Positions 34,405-48,462 are shown, numbered from the stretch's first letter. The stretch: 64,000 nucleotides of DNA from Verrucomicrobiota bacterium (GCA_013286145.1 JABDGH010000003.1:1-64000); one strand, 5' to 3'. The notes: generated by a model not told the origin, from the sequence alone. Translations and numbers: made by a program.

Positions 34405-37179
34405 TCAGCCGGTATTTTTGAGACCACCACTAACGCCATTGATGGTGAGCTTGATAACGGCGCGAATAGCGGCGGCTTCTGCGCTGGCTTTATCCTCAAG
34501 ACCGCGAAGACGGCGGATCATTTCAACCTGGATGTAGTTGAGCGGGTCGATGTAGGGATTGCGGAGCTGAACCGACTTGGCGAGGACAGGCTCTCGTTCG
34601 AGAAGCGCTTTCTGGCCGGTGATGTCGAGGATGGCAACCTCCGTGCGGTGAAATTCTTCTGCGATGCAGTCGAAGATACGCACACGAACCTGTTGCTCGG
34701 GTACAAGCGAGGCGTAACGGAACGCGATGCGCATGTCAGCCTTGAGGAGGGTAAGTTGGGCGTTGTCGATCGTGGCGCGAAAGAACATCCATTCCTTGTA
34801 CATGGTGCGCAGAAGCGCGGCCTGCTCGGGCCCCTTCTCGGCAAACTGGACGAGCGCGCTGCCCAGGCCGTACCAACCGGGAAAAACGAAGCGGCTTTGC
34901 ATCCAGGAAAAAACCCACGGGATGGCGCGAAGATCCTCAACCGACTTGGTGGTTTTGCGGAAGGCAGGCCGGGAACCGAGATTAAGGTCGCTGATTTCCT
35001 CGATGGGCGCGGCAGTGCGCCAGAATTCGATGAACTCCGAATCCTCGTGGACGAGCTTGTAATAGGTCTCATAAGCAAGTCGTGACATTTCGGTCATGGC
35101 TGTGCGCCAGGCCTCGGGAACCTTCGCTTCGCGCTGGGCAGCCTCGGCGCCGAGCAGAACACCATAGGCCATCTGCTCGATGATACGGAAAGCCAGATCT
35201 GGATCGTGGTAACGAGTGGAGAGAACCTCGCCCTGCTCGGTGACGCGAATGCTGGCATCGCAAAGACCGCACGGCTGGGCAAGGATGGCTTTGGCTGCGG
35301 GGCCGCCGCCGCGGGCAATGCTGCCACCACGTCCATGAAAAAGAGTCAGGCCGAGTTGGTGCGAATGGCAGGTGGTAGAGATTGTTTCCTGGGCCTGGAA
35401 GAGCGCCCAATTGGCGGTGAGATAACCGCAATCTTTGTTGCTATCAGAATAACCGAGCATGACCATCTGGTGATCGCGCCGAACGCGAAGATGTGCGCGA
35501 TAAGGCTCACAAGCGAACATCTCCCCGAGGATGCCGGAAGCGGCCTCAAGATCGCCGAGCGTTTCGAAAAGTGGCGCAATGTCGAGCGACACACCGACGA
35601 GATGCTGAAACACGAGGACTTCGAGAACATCGGAAAGATCGTGGGTCATGCTGATGACGTAAGCCCCTGCCACTTCTTCGCCGTAAAGTTCGATGGCGCG
35701 TTTCAGAACTCGAAGCGAACCGATGACATCGCCTGTTTCGGGCTTGAAAGTATCGGACTGAAGCGCGGGGGCCGGGCTGGACAAAATGCGAACGAGCAGG
35801 GAGACCCGATCCGATTCCGACAGCGCGGTGTAATCAGGCGCGAGATTGAGAGCATGGAAAATTTCCTTGGCGGCACTTTCATGACGACCGGAATGTTGGC
35901 GCAAATCGAGACGTGCGATACTGAGGCCGAAGAGGGTAACCTGCTGGCGAAGTCGATGCAGTTCGCCATCAGCAAGGAGCGCGGCGCGATGGGACTTGAG
36001 ACTTTCGTTGATGAGTTTGAGCAATTCAGCGATATCGTCCGTCTTTAGGATGGCGGTTGATTCTCCTCCCGTTTTCTCGCTTAACAACAACTGCGAGCTT
36101 TCGCTTTTTTGCGCTTCGATGAGCCGGGAGCGAAGATCGGCAAGCGCCAACCGATAAGGCTCGTGCGGGTAGCGGTCTCGCAGGGCACGGACATGGGGAT
36201 CGGAGTATTTGTCGGATTTGAGCAGTTCCGCCAATTCGGGTGAAATCGCATCGAGATAAGAGGAGACCGAGAGAAGCTTCGATAATTCGCGCAGAGAGGT
36301 TTGGATTTTATCAAGCGCAAGCCGTCGATGAAGCAGGAGCGTCTCCGCCGTGACGGCAGGTGTGACGTGGGGATTGCCATCGCGGTCGCCGCCCATCCAG
36401 GAGCCGAAACGAATCCAGCGCGAGGGAGCCTTGACCGTGGGATAAGTTTCCGCCAATGCGCGTTCGAATTCATCCTGCAAAAGCGGAAGCGTCTGCCAAA
36501 GCGTCGTGTCGAAATACCAGAGGCCGGTGCGAACCTCGTCGGTGACTTCGGGCCGGGCGGAGCGGGAACGATCCGTCAGCCAGAGCGAGGTAATTTCCCG
36601 TTCCAAGGCACGGGGATTGGCGATGCCGGTAATTTCGTCCTCAATGTAAGCCTCAGGATTATGCAGGCGCCCGGCAAGACGCTGGAGCTTGTTGAGCATG
36701 GTGCGGCGCTTGGCCTCGGTGGGATGCGCCGTAAAAACGAGTTCGATGGAAAGTTTGTTGAGTATCTGCTGGATGACTTCCGGAGAAACATCGCGGGCTT
36801 TCAATTCACGCAATGCCGCGCCAATCGATTCGCGCATCGGCGGCGATGGCAGGGACGCATATTGCGCACGGCGACGCTGACGCAACAGACGGACACGATG
36901 CGTCTCCTCCGCAAGATTGACCAATTCGAAATAGACAGTGAAAGCCATCGCCATGCAGGCGGCCTCGGAAACGGAGAGTTTCTGGACGGCGATCTCCAGT
37001 TCGCGCTCGGAGTTCGTGTCGCCGGTTCGACTGCTCTTGGCAAGCAGGCGAAGCCGTTCTTCGAGATCGAAGATGGCCTTACCCTCAAGCTTGACGATGA
37101 CTTCGCCCAAAATGCGGCCCAGTCGCCGGATTTCCGAGGAAAGCTTGTCGGGAGTGTTCTCAGGTAAGGAAGAGGGCAT
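34405..37179 (-). CDS. ppc: Phosphoenolpyruvate carboxylase
   Basis: VFTAHPTEAKRRTMLNKL, MLGYSDSNKDCGYLTANWALFQAQ, LTLFHGRGGSIARGGGP, IPWVFSWMQSRFVFPGWYGLGSAL. Confidence 0.97.
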   Translation of the reverse strand: MPSSLPENTPDKLSSEIRRLGRILGEVIVKLEGKAIFDLEERLRLLAKSSRTGDTNSERELEIAVQKLSVSEAACMAMAFTVYFELVNLAEETHRVRLLRQRRRAQYASLPSPPMRESIGAALRELKARDVSPEVIQQILNKLSIELVFTAHPTEAKRRTMLNKLQRLAGRLHNPEAYIEDEITGIANPRALEREITSLWLTDRSRSARPEVTDEVRTGLWYFDTTLWQTLPLLQDEFERALAETYPTVKAPSRWIRFGSWMGGDRDGNPHVTPAVTAETLLLHRRLALDKIQTSLRELSKLLSVSSYLDAISPELAELLKSDKYSDPHVRALRDRYPHEPYRLALADLRSRLIEAQKSESSQLLLSEKTGGESTAILKTDDIAELLKLINESLKSHRAALLADGELHRLRQQVTLFGLSIARLDLRQHSGRHESAAKEIFHALNLAPDYTALSESDRVSLLVRILSSPAPALQSDTFKPETGDVIGSLRVLKRAIELYGEEVAGAYVISMTHDLSDVLEVLVFQHLVGVSLDIAPLFETLGDLEAASGILGEMFACEPYRAHLRVRRDHQMVMLGYSDSNKDCGYLTANWALFQAQETISTTCHSHQLGLTLFHGRGGSIARGGGPAAKAILAQPCGLCDASIRVTEQGEVLSTRYHDPDLAFRIIEQMAYGVLLGAEAAQREAKVPEAWRTAMTEMSRLAYETYYKLVHEDSEFIEFWRTAAPIEEISDLNLGSRPAFRKTTKSVEDLRAIPWVFSWMQSRFVFPGWYGLGSALVQFAEKGPEQAALLRTMYKEWMFFRATIDNAQLTLLKADMRIAFRYASLVPEQQVRVRIFDCIAEEFHRTEVAILDITGQKALLEREPVLAKSVQLRNPYIDPLNYIQVEMIRRLRGLEDKASAEAAAIRAVIKLTINGVSGGLKNTG

Positions 37180-37280
37180 TTATGGAAGAAACAGTGTGCG
37201 AGTATTGCCAGTTGTAAACGGGATTTTTCCGCAAGAGCCGTGCCAAGGGAAGGAAGAATAGGGAGAAGCTTCCGCAGGAC

Positions 37281-38660
37281 TTATCGGGCCGCACCTGGAG
37301 CCGTCGTCCCGTCTGGTGCCTTAGATGTATTTTGACTCGCGGAAGCCGTTGTCTTGGCCGGGGCATTGACTGCCGCCTGACGTTCATTGTAGATGCGAAT
37401 GCTGCGCAATGAACTCACGGCCCGTTCCAACTGTCGATCCTGCGTCTTCGCCACGTCGGCCTGCTCCTCGGGCGTCAACGGACGTTTCGTCTCGGCCAGC
37501 ATGATGCGCCGCTCTTCCGCATCGGTGATTGGCACTTCGATATCGGGCGCGATTCCAACCTCGTGGATGGTTTTTTTACTAGGCGTATAATATTTTGCCG
37601 TCGTCAAACGGAGACCTACACCATTGCCGAGCGGTTGCACCGTCTGCACCGATCCTTTTCCAAAAGTCGTCTCTCCGACAAGGATCGCACGGTTCAAGTC
37701 CTTGAGCGCACCCGCCACGATTTCCGCCCCGCTCGCGCTGTAGCCGTTAATCAAGAGGGCGATCGGATAGTCGGGATGCTGACGCTCGGTTCGTGCGCGA
37801 AATTCCTGTTGCTGGTCGGGAGTGCGTCCCTTGGTTGAAACGATCACGACGTTCGGCGGCAAAAATTTCCCCGCCACATCGACCGCCGAATCGAGCAATC
37901 CGCCCGGATTATTCCGCAAATCGATCACCAGTTCCTGCATTCCGGAACGCTCCAGATTTTCCAGGGCATGATCGAGTTCGTCCGAGGTATTTTCGCCGAA
38001 TTGCTCGATCCGCACATACCCGATCTTATCCTGGCCCGCCATCGCCGCCGGAAGCATCTTGGCGTCTCTCACCGATGTAACGCGGATTGTTTCACGCACC
38101 AACTCCACTTCAAAAACATTACCGCCGCCCGGAGCGCTGGCAATCGTGCGTAGCAGCGTGAGTTGCGCTTTTTCACCCGTCTTTCCTTTGAGCGCCTGAA
38201 TTGCGACGGGCAGCGTCATTTTTTCCGTGCTCTTGCCGTTGATTTTCAGGATTTTGTCCCCCGGCATGATCCCGGCCCGGCCCCCGGGCGAATCCTCCAT
38301 GGGCGAAAGGATCACCAAAGATCCATCCTTCACGCCGACAACGATGCCTAGCCCGCTGAACTCGCCCTTCGTTTCCCTCTGCATGTCCTGGAAACTTTCC
38401 TCGTCAAGGAACTGGCTGTGCGGATCGAGCGAGGAAAGCATTCCGCGTAGCGCAGCTTGGGTCAGATCCTTGTAACTGACCTTGCTCTCATCCACATAAT
38501 CCTGACGCACCAACTGCATCACCCGCGCAAACAAGAGCGTCGATTCGTAGCTTTCATTCGGTTGTTCCGCGCCCGAGACCGAACGCCAGCTTTGCCAGCC
38601 CAATACGCCGTTCAGCAGAAAGAAGGCGGTCATTAGAACCGTGAGGCGCGCGCGTGTCAT
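37281..38660 (-). CDS. ctpA: Carboxy-terminal processing protease (S41 family)
   Basis: PDZ domain and LLINGYSASGAEIVAGALKDLNRAILVGETTFGKGSVQTVQPL catalytic Ser/Lys region. Confidence 0.95.
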   Translation of the reverse strand: MTRARLTVLMTAFFLLNGVLGWQSWRSVSGAEQPNESYESTLLFARVMQLVRQDYVDESKVSYKDLTQAALRGMLSSLDPHSQFLDEESFQDMQRETKGEFSGLGIVVGVKDGSLVILSPMEDSPGGRAGIMPGDKILKINGKSTEKMTLPVAIQALKGKTGEKAQLTLLRTIASAPGGGNVFEVELVRETIRVTSVRDAKMLPAAMAGQDKIGYVRIEQFGENTSDELDHALENLERSGMQELVIDLRNNPGGLLDSAVDVAGKFLPPNVVIVSTKGRTPDQQQEFRARTERQHPDYPIALLINGYSASGAEIVAGALKDLNRAILVGETTFGKGSVQTVQPLGNGVGLRLTTAKYYTPSKKTIHEVGIAPDIEVPITDAEERRIMLAETKRPLTPEEQADVAKTQDRQLERAVSSLRSIRIYNERQAAVNAPAKTTASASQNTSKAPDGTTAPGAAR

Positions 38661-38760
38661 TGCGAAATGAAATGATACCTTCTTTTTGCGATTTTACGAG
38701 TTTAAAGGCTTCACCGAGGTGATCGCTGGTCGCTGGGAAGTGGTAGTCAAGTAGTCTGGA

Positions 38761-38802
38761 CTACAGCAATCGCCGGAATTCTTCAATCGTCAGCCAGCAC
38801 CC
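38761..38802 (-). pseudogene. Possible HicA C-terminal remnant
   Basis: Out-of-frame peptide GCWLTIEEFRRLL* overlapping the HicB end. Confidence 0.4.
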
Positions 38803-38941
38803 CTAAATACTCCTGGATGGCAACCCGGATATTCTGCAAGGCTTCCTGTTCCGTCTCACCCTGAGAACAGCATCCCGGAAGACCGGGGCAGAATACCGCA
38901 TAGCCTTCCTCGGATTTGATCAAGGTAACATGGTAACTCAC
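38783..38941 (-). CDS. HicB-like antitoxin (small)
   Basis: VSYHVTLIKSEEGYAVFCPGLPGCCSQGETEQEALQNIRVAIQEYLGVLADD; GTG start likely, the ORF track begins upstream at 39007. Confidence 0.75.
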   Translation of the reverse strand: MSYHVTLIKSEEGYAVFCPGLPGCCSQGETEQEALQNIRVAIQEYLGVLADD

Positions 38942-39063
38942 ACGTAAATGGTCGTTGGACAACAGGGGCTTGTCAAGAAGCCAACTTGCACCGATTCCAC
39001 TAATCACAGCAAGCTCCTCCGATTTGGATTTCTGCTTTCTAAATTATTATATTGAAGTATCCA

Positions 39064-39112
39064 GATGCGTTGATATGTTTACTACGACACTGGCAATAAG
39101 TTGCAACGCATC
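39064..39112. promoter_or_regulatory. Hairpin in metH leader
   Basis: gatgcgttg (39064-39072) / caacgcatc (39104-39112) perfect 9-bp stem, 45 nt upstream of metH ATG. Confidence 0.4.
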
Positions 39113-39156
39113 GTGTTGCCTGACATGCCCTCACCAAGCCATATTCTCTTTAGCCC

Positions 39157-42915
<3,759 letters not shown>

Positions 42916-42917
42916 GC

Positions 42918-43550
42918 ATGAGTAAAGCCGCGCGCACCCCGCTTCGGCTTCATCCGGCGATAGCGGTCACAGCCATTTGCTTCTGCATCGCGCTGTTAAT
43001 CTGGAAGCTCTCCTTCGCGGATCCTCACCCCATACCCTTCAGCATCACCGGACAGGCCTGCCTGCTCATCGCCCTGTTGCTCGCCTTTCGTTACTGGCCG
43101 CCGATGATCCGCTGGGTGACGCGCATGCCCATTGCGCATCGCGTCATTTTCGCCCTGCTCATTGGCGGGATGATTGCGGGACACTTCACACTGAACACTC
43201 GCAAGTATTTTCCCCTCGTCGCGTGGGAAATTTTCCCGGTTGCCCGCGAAGAAGACCCCGTCCTCTGCCGCGAAATGATCGCCACGACAGCCAGCGGCAA
43301 AAACGTCCGCCTTCTGGTCGAGCAACTTATCCCCTCGATTGTTCAATTTGATCTTCCCGCAAACCCCGACGCGACCGAGCGCCTCATTCGTGTGCTGGCA
43401 AAAATCTACAATCAAAAACACGCGGATGATCCCGTCCAACAGGTCGACCTGATGGTCATGGCGGTAAAACTTCATCCCTCCACCAACGAATCGCGCACCC
43501 AACCTTCATGCGAACTTCTCAAGCATTACGACATCTCATCGGCCCGATAG
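42918..43550 (+). CDS. Hypothetical protein with N-terminal TM helices
   Basis: ATG just after metH stop; three hydrophobic segments and a soluble C-terminus; 3' end overlaps next ORF. Confidence 0.65.
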   Translation: MSKAARTPLRLHPAIAVTAICFCIALLIWKLSFADPHPIPFSITGQACLLIALLLAFRYWPPMIRWVTRMPIAHRVIFALLIGGMIAGHFTLNTRKYFPLVAWEIFPVAREEDPVLCREMIATTASGKNVRLLVEQLIPSIVQFDLPANPDATERLIRVLAKIYNQKHADDPVQQVDLMVMAVKLHPSTNESRTQPSCELLKHYDISSAR

Positions 43551-44410
43551 AATTGCTCCACGAGCAGGCGGGGCCGGGACTCCTGCGCCTGACGCGCTTG
43601 GGCATCGTGGCCTTGTGGATCGGCAAGTTATTGCTGGATCCTCTCTGGCGCCTGGCCGAAATTCCCCGCGAACTTATTTCACCCGTCGGTTTACTTGCGT
43701 TGCTGCCCGCAACAGCGGTGGATCAATTACTCACTCCATCGTGCCTGACTGCTTTTCTCGTTCTCACACTTTTTGTCCTGATCCTGTGCCTGACAAATCG
43801 CGCGTTCCATCTTACCTCCACAGTCGCAGCTATTTTACTGACAATTTATTCCTCCCTGATTCGCAGCTTTGGTCCCGCCGTGCATACCGACATCGTTCCG
43901 TTGCTGGCGGTTTCCGTGCTGGCTGGTTTCGCGTGGGCCGATTATTTTCAGGTCAAATTTGGTGGGGGAAAACCCTCCCAATCCAAGACGTGGAGTTCCT
44001 TTCCTCTCGTGACCATCGTCACCATCTTGTGCCTCTCCTACACACTTGTCGGCCTTAACCGGATGCTGAGCGGAGGCATCCATGTCTTCACCGGCGACAC
44101 GATGGAAGTCTGGGCCGTTGATGCCAGTTTGCGCGGCTATTATTTCAACACGAACATCGGCTGGCATGTCCCTGAGTGGCCCCTGGTCACGCTCATGCTT
44201 CGTCTTGGTTTGCCCTTCATCACGCTGTTTGAAATGACGGCGCTTCTCTGTCTGGTCTCATCCCATTATCGTTGGATTTTTATCCCCACGATGCTCTCGT
44301 TTCATTTGCTCAGCCTGGTGTTCATGAACATCTTTTTCTTCGATGACATGTTCCTCTACCTGCTCCTGATCGATTGGTCGCGTCGTTATCCAATTTTAAG
44401 CGCCCGGTAA
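43508..44410 (+). CDS. Multi-TM protein, possibly HTTM-like
   Basis: Hydrophobic ORF ending FHLLSLVFMNIFFFDDMFLYLLLIDWSRRYP, reminiscent of HTTM/VKGC-like domains. Confidence 0.6.
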   Translation: MRTSQALRHLIGPIELLHEQAGPGLLRLTRLGIVALWIGKLLLDPLWRLAEIPRELISPVGLLALLPATAVDQLLTPSCLTAFLVLTLFVLILCLTNRAFHLTSTVAAILLTIYSSLIRSFGPAVHTDIVPLLAVSVLAGFAWADYFQVKFGGGKPSQSKTWSSFPLVTIVTILCLSYTLVGLNRMLSGGIHVFTGDTMEVWAVDASLRGYYFNTNIGWHVPEWPLVTLMLRLGLPFITLFEMTALLCLVSSHYRWIFIPTMLSFHLLSLVFMNIFFFDDMFLYLLLIDWSRRYPILSAR

Positions 44411-44447
44411 AATTAGGAACTTACTGGCAAAGTTTTTAAAAAATTCG

Positions 44448-44587
44448 GTCATCCCGAGCTCGTCGAGGGATCAGACACGCTAGGAATAATCCACAAGTTG
44501 GATCATTGGAATGCAGGGTCTTTCCGTGATCGTTAAATTTTTAGGAAAATGAAAACGTGTCTGATCCCTCGACAAGCTCGGGATGAC
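44448..44587. repeat. Paired-arm dispersed repeat
   Basis: gtcatcccgagctcgtcgagggatcagacacg and cgtgtctgatccctcgacaagctcgggatgac. Confidence 0.92.
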
Positions 44588-44593
44588 AGGTTT

Positions 44594-46423
44594 TTAAGCG
44601 CCACTGGAACCGGCATCCTCTGCAGCACCCACACCGTGAGCCAAGGTTAGCAGCACGTCGGTCTTGGCCAGGGCTCCGATCAGGCGACGATCCTTCGGGT
44701 TATCCACGACCGGCAATCTCTCGCCATCGTGTCTTCCAAAAATCTCGAGCGATTCCTTGAGAGACGAATCACCCGTCAGGACAGGAATGTCATCACGCAT
44801 GAGATCGAGCGCGATGACAACCTGCGGCAAATCCTTGTCCTGTAAAAATGGCTTCAAGTCCTGCAAGGCAATGGCCCCCAGGAAACGACGATTCGCATCC
44901 ACGACATAAAGATGTTTGAACGTATGCGAGGCCAGCGCGCCCGCAATCTGCTCGAACCCGGCAGTCTCCGTCACACAAAAGGGCTCCTTTTTCATCAAGT
45001 CGCGCACATGCAAAAGAAAGAGCGGCGGCTCGGACTGCGAACGACCTCCGTGCAACTGCCGGCTGTAAACCGAATCGACATTCAAACTGCGAGCGACATA
45101 AAACGCCGACACGCAGGCGAGCATCAAAGGCATGACGGTTGCGTAATTAAGCGTCATCTCGAACATGATCAGAATAGCCATGATCGGCGCGCGGGTCGTG
45201 GCGGCGAGAAAGCATCCCATGCCGACGACGGCAAAACTGCCGGGCGTGATGTGCGAGTCGGGCAGTAACGCGCGCAAAATCTCTCCATAAAGAGAGCCGA
45301 TGATGGCCCCGCAAAAAAGTGTCGGCGTGAACACACCGCCCACGGCGCCGCTTCCGGTCGTCGCCACCGTCGCAAGCACCTTCAAAACAAGAATGGTCAG
45401 AAGGGCCACCCAGGTCCAATCGCCGTTCAACACCGATTCGACCACTCCGTAGCCGTTACCCCACACCTCAGGCTTCCAAATGGAAATCACCCCGACGACC
45501 AGGCCGCCCAGCCCGAGCTTGAGAAAAACCGGCAGATGCCCGCGTTTAAATAATGCTTCACCCCCGCGCAACAGCAGCAAGAAAAGCGGTGCGAGCAGTC
45601 CCGCAAAAACACCAAGTAAAGCATGGGCGATAAGCTGCCAGTTGGGAACAGCTCCAAAGTTGGGCATGTGATAAACAGGCTCCGCCCCGAGAAATTGCCG
45701 CGCCGTCACCGTGGCAACCACCGTCGCGACCAACATCGGCGCAAGGCTTTCCATCGCGATGGAACCGAGCACGATCTCCGCCACAAAAAAAGCCCCGGCG
45801 AACGGCGCATTATAAGCACACGCAATACCGGACGCAGCGCCGCAGGCCACGAGGAGTCGCAATCGCGCCGGGGTAAACCTGGCCGTGCGACCCAGCAACG
45901 AACCGCACATGGAGGAGAGTTGCACCATTGATCCCTCGCGCCCGATGGAACCGCCGGTCGAGATGGTCACCAGCGACGAAAGACTTTTAACGACGGTGGC
46001 GCGTACCCGGATGATTCCGTTGCCCAGGACAACCGCCTCCATGAAATCGAGCGACCGTCCCGCTGTTTCCCATTTCTGACCGAGGAGCAGAATCATCCCC
46101 GCAACTAGACCGCCAACCGCAGGTATTAATAGACGCCCCCACCATGGAAGATCGCTGGCCGCCCCTTCCAGGGAACCATCGTAATGAAGCAAAATCAGTT
46201 GCAACTGACGCAACCCTTCGCGAAAAGCCACTGAGGCAATGGCTCCGAAAAAACCGACCAATCCCGCCCAGAAAAAATTCGATTCCCACAAATCTCCCGG
46301 CCCACGCTCGGTCACCCAAACGCGCAAACGCAAAAGCTGAACGATGATGCGCCTAAAAAAACGCCGGGCTGGCGTAGGAGATGCTCCACCTGTCTTTGCG
46401 TCTGTCGGTGGAGGTCGATTCAT
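44594..46423 (-). CDS. ClC-family chloride channel/transporter with CBS domains
   Basis: TGGSIGREGSMVQL, GAVGGVFTPTLFCGAIIGSLYG, C-terminal CBS pair. Confidence 0.94.
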   Translation of the reverse strand: MNRPPPTDAKTGGASPTPARRFFRRIIVQLLRLRVWVTERGPGDLWESNFFWAGLVGFFGAIASVAFREGLRQLQLILLHYDGSLEGAASDLPWWGRLLIPAVGGLVAGMILLLGQKWETAGRSLDFMEAVVLGNGIIRVRATVVKSLSSLVTISTGGSIGREGSMVQLSSMCGSLLGRTARFTPARLRLLVACGAASGIACAYNAPFAGAFFVAEIVLGSIAMESLAPMLVATVVATVTARQFLGAEPVYHMPNFGAVPNWQLIAHALLGVFAGLLAPLFLLLLRGGEALFKRGHLPVFLKLGLGGLVVGVISIWKPEVWGNGYGVVESVLNGDWTWVALLTILVLKVLATVATTGSGAVGGVFTPTLFCGAIIGSLYGEILRALLPDSHITPGSFAVVGMGCFLAATTRAPIMAILIMFEMTLNYATVMPLMLACVSAFYVARSLNVDSVYSRQLHGGRSQSEPPLFLLHVRDLMKKEPFCVTETAGFEQIAGALASHTFKHLYVVDANRRFLGAIALQDLKPFLQDKDLPQVVIALDLMRDDIPVLTGDSSLKESLEIFGRHDGERLPVVDNPKDRRLIGALAKTDVLLTLAHGVGAAEDAGSSGA

Positions 46424-46532
46424 GGCGATGCATCCATGCTACCCGGCTTCCAACGCCCCGACGATGCAAAATCACTTGAAGCGAATTCCTCAGTGGAACA
46501 TTATCGATTAACATGGACGCCTCTTTTTTTCG

Positions 46533-46700
46533 TCATCCTTCGGTAACTGCGGCAGCAAGCCGCACCCTGAGCGAAGTCGAAGGGAGGAACCGAACCTGCG
46601 TATTTCACGCTTTTTTTAATATCGAACCATATCCCTCAACTGCGGTTCGGGTTAATCTTGTAATCGAATACACTTTCGACTCACCTCCGTTCGGGATGAC
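46533..46700. repeat. Degenerate dispersed repeat interrupted by extra sequence
   Basis: gtcatcct[tcggtaactgcggcagcaagccgcac]cctgagcgaagtcgaaggg ... tcgactcacctccgttcgggatgac. Confidence 0.5.
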
Positions 46701-46914
46701 AGACTTTTCCCACAAAACAGCGCAAGGCGTGACATGGCATGGTATCCGCTATTTTGTGAATAACTCTGCGAATAAACACCCCAATAACCTGTGGATGAGA
46801 TGCGCCGATGTACGGGGCAAGAAAAAACAAGTCTCCTCTTGCTAAAGAGAGATTCCCGAGAAGAATGCACCTCCAACTGAATTTCCTTTTCAACTTTTTC
46901 CCCATTATACTTCC

Positions 46915-48390
46915 ATGATCATGCCCGCTTCGCCTTCCGCCAATCCCAAGCCCCCAACACGGCGGAGCCGCGTCGCCTCCACCGAAGGTTCTTCAACAAG
47001 AGACATGATACCGCTCTACAGCGCAGAAGCCGAAAAAGCGGTGCTCGGCTGTATGATGGCGCAACCAGCAGAGGTAATCGACGAAGCCACCGTCTCATTG
47101 CTCAAGGAAGATTTCTTTGTTCCCGCCCATCAGGAAATTTTCGGCGCATTGCGGGAAATGCACAATGCGCGCGAAGCCATTGACGTGATGACCATTCACC
47201 AGTGGCTGACCGATCGCAAACTCGCCGAACCGTTGGACAGCCCGGGAATCCTGGCGGAGTTACTGGTTGGTTTTGCCACCCATCTCAACGTCGGCTCCTA
47301 CATCCGGATCGTTAAAGACAAGAGTCTCCTGCGCTGCCTGCAATCGGCCTGCGCCACCATCGTGACCGATATTGCCGACATGCCCGACTCGGTGTCCGAT
47401 GTGCTTGACCGCGCGGAAAGCGCCATCTTTCACGTCACCAACCAGGGCCTGACCAATTCAACCGTTTCCGCACGGGAGGAAATCGACCGGGCGATCACAC
47501 TGATCGAAAATTTCCAGAAACGCAAAGGTAACCTCCAGGGACTTCCCACCGGATTCCATAAGCTCGACGAACTCACCGCTGGCTGGAAAGCAGGTGAAAT
47601 GATCGTTCTCGCCGCGCGCCCCGGCCAGGGTAAAACAGCCCTTGGCCTGACTTTTGCACGTCATGCGCTTGATCGACGTTACGACGAGGCAACCGATTCC
47701 TGGAAAAAGCCGGGCTACGCTGTCGGCATCTTCAGCCTTGAAATGACCAATGAACAGCTGATGCTCCGTATGCTGGCCTCCTACGCCAGCGAACGCCTGC
47801 AGGATATTCGCCAAGGCACGCTTACCGAGCACTCGCTGCAAAAATTGCGCATGATTGCAGCCGACATGAAGGAATGGCCTCTCTACCTCGACGATTCTTC
47901 TTTTCTCACCATCAACCAACTTCGCGGCAAAGCACGCCGAATGAAAGATCGCTACGGAATCGAGCTTCTCGTCATCGATTACCTCCAGTTGCTGCGCTCC
48001 GAATCGACCCAGGCCAAGGATAATCGCCAGAATGAAGTGGCCGAAATTTCACGCGGCATCAAGGCGCTGGCCAAGGAGCTTGCCATTCCCATCATCATCC
48101 TCGCCCAGCTCAACCGCCGCAGCGAAGAAGCAGGGGCCGAGCCTGCCCTCCATAACCTGCGTGAATCAGGTGCCATCGAACAGGATGCAGATATGGTGAT
48201 GCTTTTGCACCGTCCTGATGCCACCAAGGACGAGGACGGAAATGAACGTCCCCAAGATACCATCATCCCCTACAAACTGAATATCGCCAAGCAACGTAAC
48301 GGCCCCACCGACCGACTTGATATTTTATTCCATGCACCTTATACTCGTTTTGATGATCCAATTCGCCATGAGGCACGTCCCCATTCTTAA
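46915..48390 (+). CDS. dnaB: Replicative DNA helicase
   Basis: IPLYSAEAEKAVLGCMM, LAARPGQGKTALGLTFARHAL, LLVIDYLQLLRS, LAQLNRRSEE. Confidence 0.96.
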   Translation: MIMPASPSANPKPPTRRSRVASTEGSSTRDMIPLYSAEAEKAVLGCMMAQPAEVIDEATVSLLKEDFFVPAHQEIFGALREMHNAREAIDVMTIHQWLTDRKLAEPLDSPGILAELLVGFATHLNVGSYIRIVKDKSLLRCLQSACATIVTDIADMPDSVSDVLDRAESAIFHVTNQGLTNSTVSAREEIDRAITLIENFQKRKGNLQGLPTGFHKLDELTAGWKAGEMIVLAARPGQGKTALGLTFARHALDRRYDEATDSWKKPGYAVGIFSLEMTNEQLMLRMLASYASERLQDIRQGTLTEHSLQKLRMIAADMKEWPLYLDDSSFLTINQLRGKARRMKDRYGIELLVIDYLQLLRSESTQAKDNRQNEVAEISRGIKALAKELAIPIIILAQLNRRSEEAGAEPALHNLRESGAIEQDADMVMLLHRPDATKDEDGNERPQDTIIPYKLNIAKQRNGPTDRLDILFHAPYTRFDDPIRHEARPHS

Positions 48391-48462
48391 TTATTTGTGT
48401 ACATGATTCAAAAAAATGAAATTATTAGTTGATTTTAGGAGATATGTGTTAAATAGTAGGAG

